A stretch of DNA of 64,000 bases from Phocoena phocoena (GCF_963924675.1 NC_089232.1:49476759-49540758); one strand, 5' to 3'. Counted from the first letter of the stretch, positions 45,311 through 58,180 are shown. A program made the numbers and translations. The notes: generated from the letters alone by a model not told the origin.

Positions 45311-47506
45311 CCTTGATGCGGCTCAGATCCACTCCACATTTGTTCAGGAAGAAGCTCCTCTGGTACTCGAGTGGGAAGTACTCGTTCTGGGTGAAACTTT
45401 GAAGAGGAAAGTTCGTGGGGCATACTGCAGCCCCCACCACTGTAGACTCTCTCAAGACCACTGTATACATTCTCAAGACTACAAGGGATGCTCATTTTTC
45501 CTTCTTCTACTAACCGTTGTAAACCTCCTCACCTTCAGCCACCATGTGTTCTAAGCTTCAGAGATCATTCCAATTCTCTATCAGGAAAGCAGCTCCTGGA
45601 TGGTATAGCATGTGGTTCTACCAGTGACTCTCACGTTCGTAGGTCCATTCCCACATTTACTTTGCTGTAAGGAGTCCTGTGATCTGACACAATGTTATGT
45701 GGGATTCCATGTGGGTCGATCAAACACCCCATAAGCCACTGGCCAAGTGGTGCTGACTTATGCTACAGTCAGAAAAGTGAGACTGTATCTGGAATATGTG
45801 TCTATTACTGTTGGAACAAACCTCTGGACCTTATAAGAGGAAAGTGTTTTAATATATCCTACTTGCCATTGAGTGGCTGTTTGGTCTTCTTGAGGAATTT
45901 GCCACATCAGGGGCCCAGCGTTTACCTCTGTTTCTGGCAGGTAGACAATCAAAAGCAGTTGTGGCCAAATCAGGCTTCGTTAATAGAAGACCATACTGTT
46001 AGGCCCATGGTTAACCTCCATCTCTCCAACAATGACCACTCCATTCATATACTTATTGTGCCAAACTTGGGGTGGCCAGTGGCCGAGGCTGACTGATAAC
46101 AGTGATCAAGTCATTCTGTCTACTTGGTTGTTTAATGCTTCTTCCCTGTAGGACAGTCTCTTGTTGGTGTTAACACATCACACAAAGATCCCACTTTGTG
46201 TTCTGTCCCATATGTTCTTCCACATACCTCTAGCTCAGACCTCATTCCCAAATTCCAGTTTGTCTTCTTTCAAGCTTCCTGGCCAGACTTTTTATGACTG
46301 CCCATGAGTTCTTATATATTCTAACCTTAAGCCATTTTTCTTTCTATATAGTTTGAGACCCTGGTGTCCCACTCTACCCTTTGAGATTATTTCCCCTTTT
46401 TTAAGGCCAATCCTAAATGAGGGCTGCTGTGCAGCTCCCATTCCTTTTTGGCTTGCAGTCATATACCAAGCTGACACATCTAAAAACCAAACTCAGGTTT
46501 TTTCTTCCTGATCTTAAGGAAGCTCTCATATGACCACAGGTGTGAGCTGAGGAAGGAGTTTTGGAGCACCATTGGGAGTGACACGGGAGACTGGATTACC
46601 AGTTTGCTTGTGCCCCACAAAGCAAAATGACAAAAGTGCATCATCCCAGATTTACCAAATACCACTCCGTCTCATAATGGAAATCTGGGCCTGCTGCACC
46701 ATGAGACTTGATGGATCTGGCAGAACCCTGCTCATGGTGGGAAGCCCCAGATGCATGGTTGTTTAGTGTCTCATAACTTGCCTTTTACTCATATCAGATG
46801 TTCCAAACACACCTTACCACTAGACAACTAAACATGTTACTGATGTAGCAGGCCTCTGAATTTTCATAGGGTTTCCTATCTTCCGGAGCTCATGTGTCTT
46901 ACCAAAGCCTCCAGTGTGCTAGCTGCTTCTTGGTCATCTGGCTCAATTACCACAGTCGAGTGATATCCACCACTCATACATTTCCCAGCCTACGTTCTGA
47001 CCATAGAGTAACAGACTTGCGTTGGTTGAACATTTTACCTCCTCTGGGACTCAGCCACTGTGACCATTAAATCCTAGAGCTGGTCCTCAACTTTCCTTTC
47101 TCTCCCACTTCAGAAGATGAGAGCATCTTCATAAGCTACCAAGGAGTCCCTCTGACTTTCAAAACTGGCTTTCAATTTCCTGGTGACAAATCACAGCTTT
47201 TTGTTTTCATTTTTGCAGTACCAGTGGTGCTTAGCAACAGTTACCCCTTCCCATCATCCACATAGATACTATTTCCTCTGGAATTCTCAAACATCTGATG
47301 CATCACACCAGCCATTGCATTCCTTTCTCTCTGTACAACATCCCAATTCACCACCAGTGAGAATTTGAACAATTCTGCTGCCATCTGGTGCCAGGAGCCC
47401 TCTGTGATTACTTTACTACCTGTAATGGGGTCTCTGTTGCCTGCTGGGCAGTAAGTTATCTAGCTCCCAAATCCCATCTTATTGCCTGGTTTCTCAGACC
47501 ACCCCT
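45311..47506 (-). pseudogene. ERV-L pol remnant, integrase part recognisable
   Basis: On the minus strand, 45758-45952 keeps a 64-codon frame with the start of a retroviral integrase catalytic core, including the first catalytic Asp in an IDTYS context after a WQVGYI stretch. The next conserved block, with the second Asp, is readable around 45690-45720 but is separated by stops. The region from 46.0 to 47.4 kb has no long frame; parts probably come from pol or gag but I cannot align them. No env. Integrase inserts proviral DNA; here it is dead. Confidence 0.7.
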
Positions 47507-47876
47507 GGTAACAAATTCACAAGCTATTTATTGGGATTAACCCTGTGAGAAAGAAAAGACTAGAAGCAGGATTAAGCAGAAAAGTGAAACTGCTATGTAG
47601 GCCAAACAACAAACACCTCATTCAATCCCATGGGGAGCACTGGAGTATGTATAGTTAGTCAAAGCTATCTTACATTTGGGCAAAATGGCTAGGTCTTTAC
47701 ATTCCCACATCAACATGCAATTGAATGTGGGCCAACCTCCCTTCTGACCACTGGGAAGGGAAAACCACTGGGTAAGGCTCTCAGTGACTGAGGCAAAGCA
47801 TAAAGGAGCTGACAGCTGGGGCAGTAAGTCATTCCTTAAAGAGGTATCTGGACAGCACATCTCAGAGTCCACTACA
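47507..47876 (-). repeat. 5' LTR of the ERV-L element (MLT2-like)
   Basis: On the minus strand it begins TGTAGTGGACTCTGAG and carries CCCAATAAATAGC (poly-A signal) shortly before its end at GTTACCA. Blocks CAAAGCATAAAGGAGCTGAC and GGGGCAGTAAGTCATTCC correspond to those of the 3' LTR. Ends are approximate. Confidence 0.7.
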
Positions 47877-48924
47877 ATTGCTCTGCAGGATGTTATAGGA
47901 CTGATGGAAAACAGTGCTGCACTCTCAAATCATAATTGCTCACTAAAGAAATTTAAACAGATTCCTTTATTGCAGAACTTCTCAGAGCCTTTATAAGGCT
48001 AATATGCAATGTGATTCCCTAGACAGAAACAAAAAAGATTTCCAAGATGCTTTTATTCAGCTTATACTAGTTGGAAAAAAACAGTGATCTATTGTGATAG
48101 TGGTTTTTTTTTTTTTAACAATGATAGCGTCCCAAGTGAACTCCTATTCCTGGGAAAACATATTCACAAGTAAATATATCAGGAATGCACTGCTTTCCAA
48201 CAACACAAAGAATGGTTTCAGAGTTATAGAGAAAAGCAAGTTCTTGATGTAACTATCCCTCTTACGATGGCTTTCAAGGTGTGATTTTTCTACTAATTAG
48301 CAATTTCAGTTGAGTCTTTTAAAAGTTGTCTACTTCTAAAGGGCTCACCAGTCACGTTCACACAATGGATTGGTACTGTCTCTGAAGAAATGGCTTGAGA
48401 GGTGAGTCCTGCTATGTTTTGGGGAAGTCATCAAAATTATTCGAAAGGGGAAAGAGGATGTAACCAATGTCCTATCTTGACTACCGCAAGTTCAGCATTT
48501 CTCTGCACAAAGAGGTTCCCTGTGATGTTATATTTTAAGTGCTCAGAAGATCTTTCGGTTACGCCTTTGTCTCTGATTGTGGAAGAAGAAAAGAGTCTTT
48601 TGCTCTTCTTATGAAAAATATTTAGGACAAAAAACCCCCCAAAATCCATTTTTGTTTTCTTTCACTAAAGTAGTCAAAAATATTTACAATGGAAGTTGAA
48701 AATAATTGAGTGGGTCTGAATTCATGTCCCTGTTTATAGAATCATCTGCACATAGCAGCATATAGTTTAAACTCAGTTGGTTCTTCTTAGAAGGAAATGC
48801 TAAGACAGTTCACAGTGGATTTTTACCTACTGCTTACACTAAAGCATTATACCTTAGAAAAAATAGTGTTCTGAACTGGGAATAAGGTGGGCATTGATAC
48901 AACTTTACTTCCTGATGCCTCTGA
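47877..48924. other. Unannotated DNA
   Basis: Poly-T at about 48103-48116. No gene. Confidence 0.5.
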
Positions 48925-49110
48925 TTTGATCCTGTACAATTTACATAAGGAACTCTCTGAGCTTCAATTTCCTCATGAGTAAAATGGAGATTATTTATAA
49001 GAATTAGTTCTTTGTGAGAACTGGAGACATTGTATGTATTAAATCTAGTTTCCTACCCAGAAACCAGTATGATTCAGTACATGGTGGTAGTTATTATTGC
49101 TGTCAGTATA
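48925..49110 (+). mobile_element. MIR
   Basis: GATCCTGTACAATTTACATAAG, GAGCTTCAATTTCCTCATGAG, AAAATGGAGATTATTTATA follow the MIR core, then a diverged 3' half. Confidence 0.75.
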
Positions 49111-50148
49111 AACACTGAGGTTACTATTCCCCTTCCTTTTTCCTGAAATTTCTATTTGATTTTAAAATCAGCCAATTAAGTAGATAGTGACTACCTAAGT
49201 CTACTGGCTTCATTGTGTATATTTAAATAATGTAAAGTGTTACAATGACAAACACTATTTCCTTTGGCAAAGATCTATCTGTTGCATTTTGCTGAAATGA
49301 CAAATAGCTCTTGCATATATGACGTCAGTGAAGCTCTTAAACAAACTGCCCTTCTGTAATTACAAAGAGAACACCGTCCCTAATACTGCAAGTATTTTTT
49401 TTTTAATTTTTTGTAATGGAAACAGTGTAATAGGAGCTCTTATGGTGCCTTCCACCAGTGCTAATTAAATTATATGGTGAATACATATGCAATTGATTTA
49501 AATGTCTTAGATCCTTTTCAGCATTGTTATGAATAAATTCACATATGCTTACAGATCCTAATGTGCTACTTTATTCCATTATCCTGAGTGGTTTGCCTTC
49601 TATGTCTGTGGTGAAAGACATACAAGGGAAAATGTGTGTCTGTCAAATGCCCATTGCAATGAGAAAGCAATTATCCCAGGAAATGCTATAACAAGGGTTA
49701 CTGGCTTCTGAGACTATGAATTTTATAGTCTCATCTGTCCCTGTTTCTTCTGAACATGGGATAGCTACTCAGACATAGGAGAGAAGAAGGCAGGGAGAAA
49801 TTGGGTTTAGGAGAGGTCTCAGAAGATTGATGTGTCCAGAGACATCCATATAAATGATTTCTAATGTAAGCGTGCAGATCTCACTGGTCTTGACAATGTT
49901 TTGGCTTTATTACAACATGAGAAGAATTTTGAAGTATGTTTTTCTTAATGCTATTAAAAAAAACCTGTGATTTTTGTCTTTCTGACTTTGGAAGGAAGGG
50001 CGTTAAAATGGTCTTTCCTTTATGAAATGAGAATGAGAATAGGTTGTGGTTTTCTGTTTTATTTTGTATTAGTGTTCTTACTTGGTCAAGCAAAGCACTT
50101 GACAACTCTTTATCAGTTACCCAGGTTGATGGAGATGTTAAAGGTCTC
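49111..50148. other. Unannotated DNA with a perfect CRE octamer
   Basis: TGACGTCA at 49320-49327 is the palindromic cAMP response element, in AT-rich DNA without other promoter signs. Nothing else recognised. Confidence 0.45.
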
Positions 50149-50150
50149 AA

Positions 50151-50185
<35 letters not shown>

Positions 50186-50187
50186 AA
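50149..50187. repeat. (AAAT)n microsatellite
   Basis: About nine to ten uninterrupted TAAA units. It may have grown from the tail of a retroposon, but none is recognisable upstream. Confidence 0.95.
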
Positions 50188-50549
50188 TGAGAACTACTGA
50201 TCTACAGAACTATATAACACTTGGTCCTGGCTCTGGTTCCTTCCTTCCCCCAGGAGTTCATTCTTCTAAATCCCTTAGGAGTAAAATCTAAGACAAACCA
50301 ACATTGATTCACCATCACTGTTACTCAAATACTAATATTTAAGAAATATTTTATTTAACTTACTATGTAGGTGCTATGGAAGCTATATCTAAGTAAGATA
50401 TAAATGTGAACTAGGTGAACTTGCTTCCCCAGTCCATTCACTAGGAATCAGTAGTCATGTTATTTTAAGGTCTCTGGACTTGAGATCCTCATAAGGAAAA
50501 AGAAACTCCATCTTGCCAGATTACTTCCTGAGAAATTAATGGTAGGGCT
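50188..50549. other. Unannotated DNA
   Basis: No feature. Confidence 0.5.
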
Positions 50550-50790
50550 AATGAAGATAACTGACATTTACGTGGGACTCTAAAGTTTATAAAATATTGC
50601 TATCTCATTTAATAGATAAAATAATCTTTTGAGGTGGATTTGACTACCCTACCGTTCAAAGGAAGTAATTAAAATCCCAAAACAGAAAAAAACTTTAAAA
50701 ACCTGAAACCATCTAGCCAGTAAGTGACTTAAACCTAGATTTTCTACCCAAGTTCAAGTACTCTTCTCTATAGCACAGCTATGTCGATCG
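50550..50790 (-). mobile_element. MIR, minus strand
   Basis: TAACTGACATTTACGTGGGAC, TATCTCATTTAATAGATAAA, AGCCAGTAAGTGACTTAAAC, CTACCCAAGTTCAAGTACTC follow the reversed MIR from 3' end to 5' half. Confidence 0.75.
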
Positions 50791-52219
50791 ACCAGTGGAA
50801 AATTTCTCCTATGCCCCGGATGTGGGTTAAAAGAGGATGATTCATTTCCCTTTTCCCCTCAAAGGTGATACGCTTTAGAAACTAGAACGTAAGACCCACT
50901 TATCTAGTCCCAGCTTGAATTGTCCTTCATGTTCGCCCATGTTTCCCTGCCCTTTCCTAACAGCCTCTGTGCCCTGGGTTCTCCCAGTTTTCCTACAGAA
51001 AACTGCTGCTGCCTCAGATTTCTTCCTTGTTCCTGGTGTCTGAGTTGCCCCTGGAGATGGCACAGCCAGGGGGCTCCTGCCACCTCTACTGTACCATTAA
51101 CACTACAGGGCAGCATAGCAGAGTCCCACTGAGCATTTAAGTGAAGACCATTGGGTACCAAGGCTCTTCATGGAATGCATCTGCCAAGCCTTGGAGTTAT
51201 TGGGAAGCAAGGCTGCTAACTCCACCCAGCATGACAAGCCTAGCTGTTTTGTCATGTTCTTCCTCTGGCTCAAGTGAGCTTAGTTCCCTCAAGGCTATGC
51301 AAGGCAAAGTGGGGGACATTGCATCCAACTAGATGACAAGATCCATGGCCCCCATTCTCTCTTCTGCTTTTCATATATGTGAACACATACACAAATTGAT
51401 TCAAAGAACCACCCTGAGCATTCCAAAGCTTCCTGCGAAAACATGCAGAATAAAATACTGACCTTGGATTTTATTCTTAAAAGAAGATTAACACCAGGCC
51501 AACTCAAATGTGCAGGACTTCAAAAGACTCTGGGAAGCTGATGATTTAAAGTGTCATTTTCAATGTCTTTTTTTTTTTTTTTTTTTAAAGGGCCAGGGCT
51601 TGGATGTTTCCTCAGGCAGGTTTTTGCAGTCCTAAGCTGCTCAAAATTGAATTAGAGCAGATTTTTGCAAACCATCATGAAGAACATGTATTACCAGTTT
51701 TAAAAGCTTCCTGGAAGATTTAAGAGGGCAGGAGTACTTCAGTCACAATCCATTAACCCTATTTATCATCCACTGAAAATGTCTAAGTGGGAAAACATTT
51801 TCAATCTCTGCTAATGTGCCTAGAACTGATATAGCGTGCCATACTTAATTTCCACACTGCGTTATGGAGTTGTGTTCTGGATTTGTGCATCCAAAGGTGG
51901 CAGAGCTCACAAATTCAGGATCTCATTCCTGCACAGCCAGACGGCACGACTAAGGCTGAGGTTTCCATCGTTTAACGGAGCAGGAATCAGAGCCATGCGA
52001 ATTGGTTCCTTAGTCCCCTGCTCGGTACACTGTACAGCCTCCCTAACCCAGAAAATGTGGCTTTGAACATAAAATGTTATGAGTCTGATTTATAAATATT
52101 TCTTCAGCTCTGAAGGACATTTTTGCGTGTGTTATTTTGGATCTTTTGTTTGTTTTCCCTATTGATTTTGCACAATGTTTACTGAACATCTATTTAGATG
52201 TGACTGGGTACCAATTGGC
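50791..52219. other. Unannotated DNA
   Basis: A poly-T run at 51568-51586. No supported gene. 51900-52060 has a weak likeness to a reversed MIR 5' half (CTGCACAGCCAGACGGC). Confidence 0.45.
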
Positions 52220-52468
52220 ACCATAAGTAACATTTACTGAAAATTTACTATGTTTTAGTCACTGTCCTAAATAGCTTATGGGCATTGTTTCATTAACTAC
52301 TTGCAACTGCTCTATGACTTAAGCGAGGAAGGTATGATTATCATATCAAGTTCATAAGTAAGGGAACTAAGACTCAGAGTTTAAGTAATTTGCCCAAAGA
52401 CATACAGTGATTAAATGTGATTCAAACCCAGTCCTGTCTGACTCTGAAGCCTAGCTCCTATTCTATAA
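52220..52468 (-). mobile_element. MIR, minus strand, near full length
   Basis: AAGTAACATTTACTGAAAATT, GTCACTGTCCTAAATAGC, GGGAACTAAGACTCAGAG, TTTAAGTAATTTGCCCAAAG, ATTCAAACCCAGTCCTGTCTG, then GAAGCCTAGCTCC give the whole MIR in reverse order. Confidence 0.88.
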
Positions 52469-54339
52469 AACATGAGAAGCGCCGGAGCATAGGCCTGAGG
52501 AATAAACACACGTAAACACCTATTATGTAGATTAGCATAATGTCAATCATTTCATACCAAAGTATATGAAAGCAGGAAAGTCAGGTCAAGCCCTAAGGCA
52601 AATCCAGGGGGAAATTACTAAAAAGGGGTGAGTCCAGTATCTGGGTTGAAAGTAAAGAAAGTAATTGGGGGGCCAGGACGTCTGCAGGGGAAAGTAGAGC
52701 AAGAATGTGCAGGGAAGACCATAAGGGAAGCAGGGATGAGGCAAAGAGACAGGGCAAAAACAGGGGCTAGGATTCAGACGAGCCATGGAGCAACAAAGGG
52801 TCAGACCTTTCATCAGGGTGGGACCCGTGCAAGTCACGCATCAGTCCTTTGCTGAATCCAGGATGTTTGGCAACTCTCCTGTGAAGGCTCATGCCAGTTA
52901 TCAAGGGTGAGGTGGACCAAGTGAAAGCATCTCACAGGAATGGAGGTCAAAGAGTGCTAAAAACTGCAGGAAATAGAGAAGGCCTGCCACCGAAAAGATT
53001 CCAACTTAGGCGGGAAATTATAGACAGGGTTGCCCTGCACAACTTCGTGGGGGGGAGGGGCTGGGCACTCTTGTGCAGGGCTCAAGCTGTGTGGCCCTAA
53101 CCACCCACTGAAATGCCTGAGCCTTTCCTTACTTCCACTCCCAACTGGCTTCAGGCAAAATCCTTCACACCCTCCTCTGAGATCTCAAAGCACTGGGCAT
53201 ATATCTCTGTGTGGTACTGATTATGTTACAGTAAGGGTGGGTCTTATCCACGAGCTGTGAGTGTTCTGAGGGCATGTCCATTGGATTAAAATTATTTTTA
53301 AAAACCTAGTAACTCTGCCTTTAACAAACACACTCAATGGTCTTCCCCTTAGTGACATTTTTCAAACCCTGCGTGGCTACTTTTGTTTTGCCTTTGTTCC
53401 TGGTATTTCCTATGTGAGACTTATTGAGGGAAATGAATGAGTAGGTGAGCAGGGCAAGTGATGGGAGAGAAGGAAAGGTACAAATATTGTAGCTTGGGCG
53501 CCCAAGAGCCTACACCAACTGGAGGTGGCTTAGCACCTAAATGTGTATGGATTGCCTCTCTATAGGTTGTGCTAAAAAGAACCAACTCAACTCAGTTTAC
53601 CTGCTTAGAGCCCTCTGGAAGCATGACTGCCCCTTTGGCTCTCTGGGGGAAAAGACCCGTCCTTATTTGGAACAACCTTGTGTCCTTGGGTCTTCACTCC
53701 CTGATCCACAGAAGGTCTGTGCTGAAGTGGCCAGGCTTCACAGGAAGTAATGGTAGGGGAAGTCGCTCTCGCTGGTAGCTCAGGGGAGAACGTGCTTCAG
53801 CGGCCCTATTGTGCAGGCAGGTTGGGAAGATTACCCACTATTGCTCTGTGTGTGCCTTTGTTTTTTTGTTTCTCTTCCATGTATCTCTGTGCTTAATCAT
53901 CCTTCCTGAGCCTACCTTCTCATTCTGATTTTAATCACACATGAGAAGGGATAATGCAGCTCATTTGCTAGACTCACTGATGCTCAAGTAGATTATTAGT
54001 TCCATGTCTTGAAATTACTATGCTCACTGAGGTCAGCCAGGAATATAATCTTTGCTTGCGGAGAAAGAGGTAAGTCCTAAACAATGACATTCCAAGAGCT
54101 GTTCTTTATGTAAAGAGTAAATGTACTGATTGTCTGGTCCAGACATGGTTAAAAAAAGTAAAATAAAATAACAAAAACAAACAAGCATTTTCTGTTCCTC
54201 TGGGAGGAAAGTGAGAGGAGATGACATGAATTAGAGGAGGCAAACTTTGTGCGGGGTTGTGACGTTCACCTCTTACTTGTGCTGCTTCCTCAGCATGGAC
54301 TTCTCTCATTCCCTCATTCCTCATCTGCTCCATACTGGG
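52469..54339. other. Unannotated DNA
   Basis: About 1.9 kb, somewhat more GC-rich than its neighbours near 52620-53170. No exon could be supported; frames of 69-89 codons have no family likeness. Confidence 0.5.
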
Positions 54340-54522
54340 GAGAAATACAGTTTTGTGGCTGAGTTCTGGAATCATAGAAACCTGAGCTTGAATGCCAGCT
54401 CCTCCATGTATATGCTACTTAAGTTTTCAAAGGCTCAAAATTTCCTTATGTAGGATGTAAGTAGTTCCTGAAGTTACTGTCCGACACATTACAGAGTATT
54501 CAACAAATATTAGAAATTACAG
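54340..54522 (+). mobile_element. MIR
   Basis: TCTGGAATCATAGAAACCTGAG, TTGAATGCCAGCTCCTCCATG and a degenerate core and tail (CAGAGTATTCAACAAATATTAG) follow MIR order. Confidence 0.75.
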
Positions 54523-55325
54523 GTCTAAGACGTCAAAGGCAAACTCAATCTTATCCCCCATTGAGTATTTTCTTTACAGAACTGCCATGTGTTAGAGTCT
54601 TTACCAGAGTACGTAGGGATGGAATAAGACCCTCAGATATTTTATTTTTCCCATTCTCGCAGTTAGAAAAAATGGATTGAATTATTTCAAAAATTAACAG
54701 TTAGAAGCTTTCACATAAATATCCTGATAGCTAGCTTCTTTTGAAAATTCAGAAGCCCTGGCAGTACTGGCCATCACCTTTTCCACATAGTAACAGTTCC
54801 CTCTAGCTCAGTAGGTGCTGCCCTCCTGAGATAAGAATGCTCTCCAGTGTGACACAGACTCCATCAATCTCTAATGTCTCCCAGAGAACAAGACATTAAA
54901 CATTAAATGGTCAAAGTTATTTTTTATTCTTAATTTGCTGGGAATTTTTATCATGAGTGAATTTACTCAAATGTTTTTCTGCTTCTATTAGACAATTATT
55001 GGATTTTTTTCTCCTCTATTCTTTTAGTTTAGTTCATTACTTTGAATGATTTACAAAGGTTGAAATTCTTGTATTGCTTAATAGATCATGACGTATTAGT
55101 CTATAAGACTTAAGTATCTTCAAATATATTGAAATATTTTTTAAAATGTGCTCTTTAATTGTTGGGTTTAGTATTCTGTAAATGTTAATTAGGCCTACTG
55201 GGTTGATTGTGTTATTCAGAACCTCTATATCCCTGTGTATTCTTTTATCAACTTTGTCTGATAATTACTGAGAATAAAATATTAAAATCTCCAACTATGA
55301 TTATAGATTTACCTATTTATTTCTT
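54523..55325. other. Unannotated AT-rich DNA
   Basis: No gene; 55010-55320 is T-rich with no identified family, possibly an old L1 3' region in reverse. Confidence 0.4.
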
Positions 55326-55564
55326 TAGTTCTGTCAATTTTTTTTTTTTTTTTTTGCAATATGTGGGCCTTTCACTGTTCTGGCCTCTCCCGTTGCGGAG
55401 CACAGGCTCTGGACGCACAGGCTCAGCGGCCATGGCTCACGGGCCCAGCCACTCCGCAGCATGTGGGATCTTCCCAGACCGGGGCACGAACCCATGTCCC
55501 CTGCATCGGCAGGCGGACTCTCAACCACTGTGCCACCAGGGAAGCCCTAGTTCTGTCAATTTTT
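55326..55564 (-). mobile_element. Short CHR-2 type SINE with 17-bp TSD
   Basis: The body is 55343-55547 on the minus strand; TAGTTCTGTCAATTTTT flanks it at 55326-55342 and 55548-55564, perfect. The 141-codon plus-strand frame at 55207-55632 is a chance frame through it. Confidence 0.97.
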
Positions 55565-57262
55565 GCTTTATAAATTTTGAAGCTCTGCTTTTAGTTATAT
55601 ACAAGTTTAGAATTATGATGTCATTCCACTGAAGTAATTCCTTTATTATTATGAAATGACTAAATTTATGTGAAACATACTTTTTCTTTCTTAGACTGTT
55701 AACATGGTATATCATTTCCTAAACTTTCTCTTTCAAACCATCTGTGTCTTAGCATTTAAAGTGTTTCCCTTTTATGTTTGGTCCTTGCTATTTTATCTAG
55801 TCTGACAATATCTAAATTTAATTGGAGTGTTTAGTTTATTATATTTGTATACCAATTTGCTATTGTTTTTTATTCATCCCATATGTTTTAAGATTTTTAT
55901 GATTTTCCCCCTCTTATCCTGTTATCTTTAGGTTAATTAAATATCTTTTGCATTCCCTGTATTGTTTTTTTATCTACTGTATAACATTTTTATTATTTTT
56001 TAGTAGCTGTATCACAGTCTATATAGAATCAATATTGAGTCAGTTCATATTTCACTGTTTTCAATTCACCTTCACATTTGACAAATGTAAGAACCTTATG
56101 TTATGATACTATAATTCCATTAGCACTCACTCCCAGCCTTTTTTGCTACTACTGCATATATTTTACTTCTATTATTTGTACTCCTTCAGTTTGGAGAAGG
56201 TAAGCGCAAGAAAAAAATTTTCTTTGAAAGCTCAACTTGAATCACTGGATGTATCATGTGATAACAATTTTGGGGGGAAAATCTATCAAAAGACACAAGG
56301 CAAAACAAATTCAAGTTCAAAAGAGAAATAGGACACACACCCGTGTGCACACACATATACACATATATATTTTCTACTTCCCAGTTGTAACAACATAAAT
56401 AAATAAGTACATTTGGAGAACTAGAACAGACATACAGATTCCCAGCAGCAAAGATGATCCCCTCTCATCTTCCTCAAATCCCACAAACTGCTTGTTTGGA
56501 GAAGCGGGGTGGGGGAGCAACAACACTTCCGTTATCTGTTAGGCTCAATTAAGACAACAGCTGTGTTCCAAAATAAACAAGAGAAGAGGCTATTTTGCAT
56601 TAGAATGCATTAGAGGAATAGCACTAGGGAAGCACAAATGGCTTTAATCAGGGACACTGGAAAATTACCATTCTCTTCATTTTTCCAGTGTCTGTGTGAC
56701 TTTCAGGTCTCAAGAACCATATCCCTACTCCCTACCATAGACAATTAGGAATAGAGGTTTTTATCACTGGCTGTGATGATTGTGCCTTTTTAGAGCTAAT
56801 CTTGTAAGGATGCGTGCCCATTTCTTTATTGGCAATTTATAGCATTCATGCTTGTTATGTATTGGAGAAAGGGGAAAAAATTTGGAGCCAGGTTCTAAAA
56901 AGATAGTTGGCAACAGAGGTGTCTATGAATAAAACTCTTCTGGGCATTTAAAATGGAAATAAAATGACACTACATGATATGCTAAGTCCCAAAGCTAAAT
57001 GGCAAACTGAGGATCAGAAATCCTGGGTTCCATTCCTGGTTCAACTAATAACTCATTTTATAAACTCTGTTTGCTGTTTCCATGTTATTAAAATGTCTCT
57101 AACTAAAATTGCTCACTACTCAGCATCTCTTATTCCTTCCTCAACTTTCTGAACAGAGAATAAGATTCTCTAAACTACCCAAAATAGAGCTGAGTACATT
57201 CCAAGGAATAGAAATGAATACAGATAGATAAGTAATAGTAACAAAAAGTCTGCCTGTCTGGG
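55565..57262. other. Unannotated AT-rich DNA, weak MIR trace
   Basis: 55570-56200 is T-rich and could be very old reversed L1, not proven. A CA/TA-rich tract lies at 56331-56372. 57000-57120 weakly resembles a MIR 5' half (GAAATCCTGGGTTCCATTCC). No gene. Confidence 0.4.
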
Positions 57263-57739
57263 TGCTAACACCATTGACCACGAAATGCAGAAAGCTGCAA
57301 AAAGTTTATTTGGGGTCTTCAGAATTGCAGTTTTGGAGACACAGTTTCCGGTAAAACTGAAAGAGTGTTCTGGGGAATAGAAAGAATCAGGAGCTTAAAA
57401 AGGCAAATGCCACAAGGCTGTTTTGGCAGGAATTATGATTGACTCTGATGCAGGAAAGGCAATATTTGTCCTTAAGGAATAGACTGTCACAAATTATTTA
57501 GGGTAAGGATCCAATAAGTAGATAGGTTGTCATGAGTTATCTTAGGGTAAGAATCCGATAAGTATCTTGACTTTCTGGAACACTGTGCTGGATGCCCGCA
57601 TTGACAATAAGTGGCCAAAAGATTAGATTCCATCCAGGCTGAGACATGCATGAGTCACAGTTTCTCGATGGCCTCCCAGCTCCATTTTAGAGGGCTCTCT
57701 TAGCCATACCGTATCCATTTTGATTTTCCTTTCACAGCA
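57263..57739 (-). mobile_element. Solo ERV-type LTR, minus strand
   Basis: On the minus strand it reads TGCTGTGAAAGG at the start, GGAAAATCAAAATGGATACGG, a duplicated unit of about 40 bp in the U3-like part (plus-strand 57482-57520 and 57525-57564), a TTTTTAAGCTCC TATA-like site, CCCAAATAAACTTTTTG with AATAAA, and GGTGTTAGCA at the end. The TG...CA ends and signal order are those of an LTR; no internal sequence is adjacent. Probable gamma-type (ERV1); the family is not named. Confidence 0.65.
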
Positions 57740-58180
57740 CTTAACCTTAAATCTTCCTGCCTAGTTGGGTTGGTAAGAGCTCTTGAGGCTCTGGTTACTG
57801 TATGTGGCTGTTGGGAGCTGTTGGCCACTTACTTAATTTTATCCATGTAGAAGTCCCACTGCACTCAGCATGAAGCACAACATTGCAAGCGACACATTTT
57901 TATAGCACAGCCGCCTATGGGCTCATTGCAGTTGTGTGCCCTGAAAAGCCCCATTCAAATAAAAGGTTTGTTTTTTTGTTAGAGTGGCTCTTTGGTGAAG
58001 TTCCCTGACTATCCAATGGAATAGTCAACATATATGTTCGGGGGAAATGTAATTATGGTTATTTTTGATATTAAAAAAAAATAGTGAAATCACTAATATG
58101 CCAGCCAGAAACTATCTGCTTCCTAATTATAGTCTAAAAAGAAATAAAATTGATTATTTAAAAGCCTCAATTTGAATTCA
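57740..58180. other. Unannotated DNA
   Basis: No feature recognised. Confidence 0.5.

Larger units (their letters stand above)
44960..47876 (-). mobile_element. Internally deleted ERV-L provirus, minus strand
   Basis: An ancient endogenous retrovirus of the ERV-L class with both LTRs and about 2.2 kb of internal sequence; a complete ERV-L interior is several kb, so much of gag/pol is missing. The 5' LTR is 47507-47876 and the 3' LTR about 44960-45310. The integrase remnant lies next to the 3' LTR with no env between, as expected for ERV-L, which lacks env. All frames are broken. The LTRs differ from each other by roughly a third by eye, so it is very old. Confidence 0.8.

Noticed and set aside
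45758..45952. 64-codon integrase-like frame considered as a domesticated gene
   Set aside because: Too short, lacks the rest of the catalytic core in frame, and lies in a decayed provirus.
50149..50187. Regularly spaced repeats checked as a CRISPR-like array
   Set aside because: A simple tetranucleotide microsatellite; no spacers, and the DNA is mammalian.
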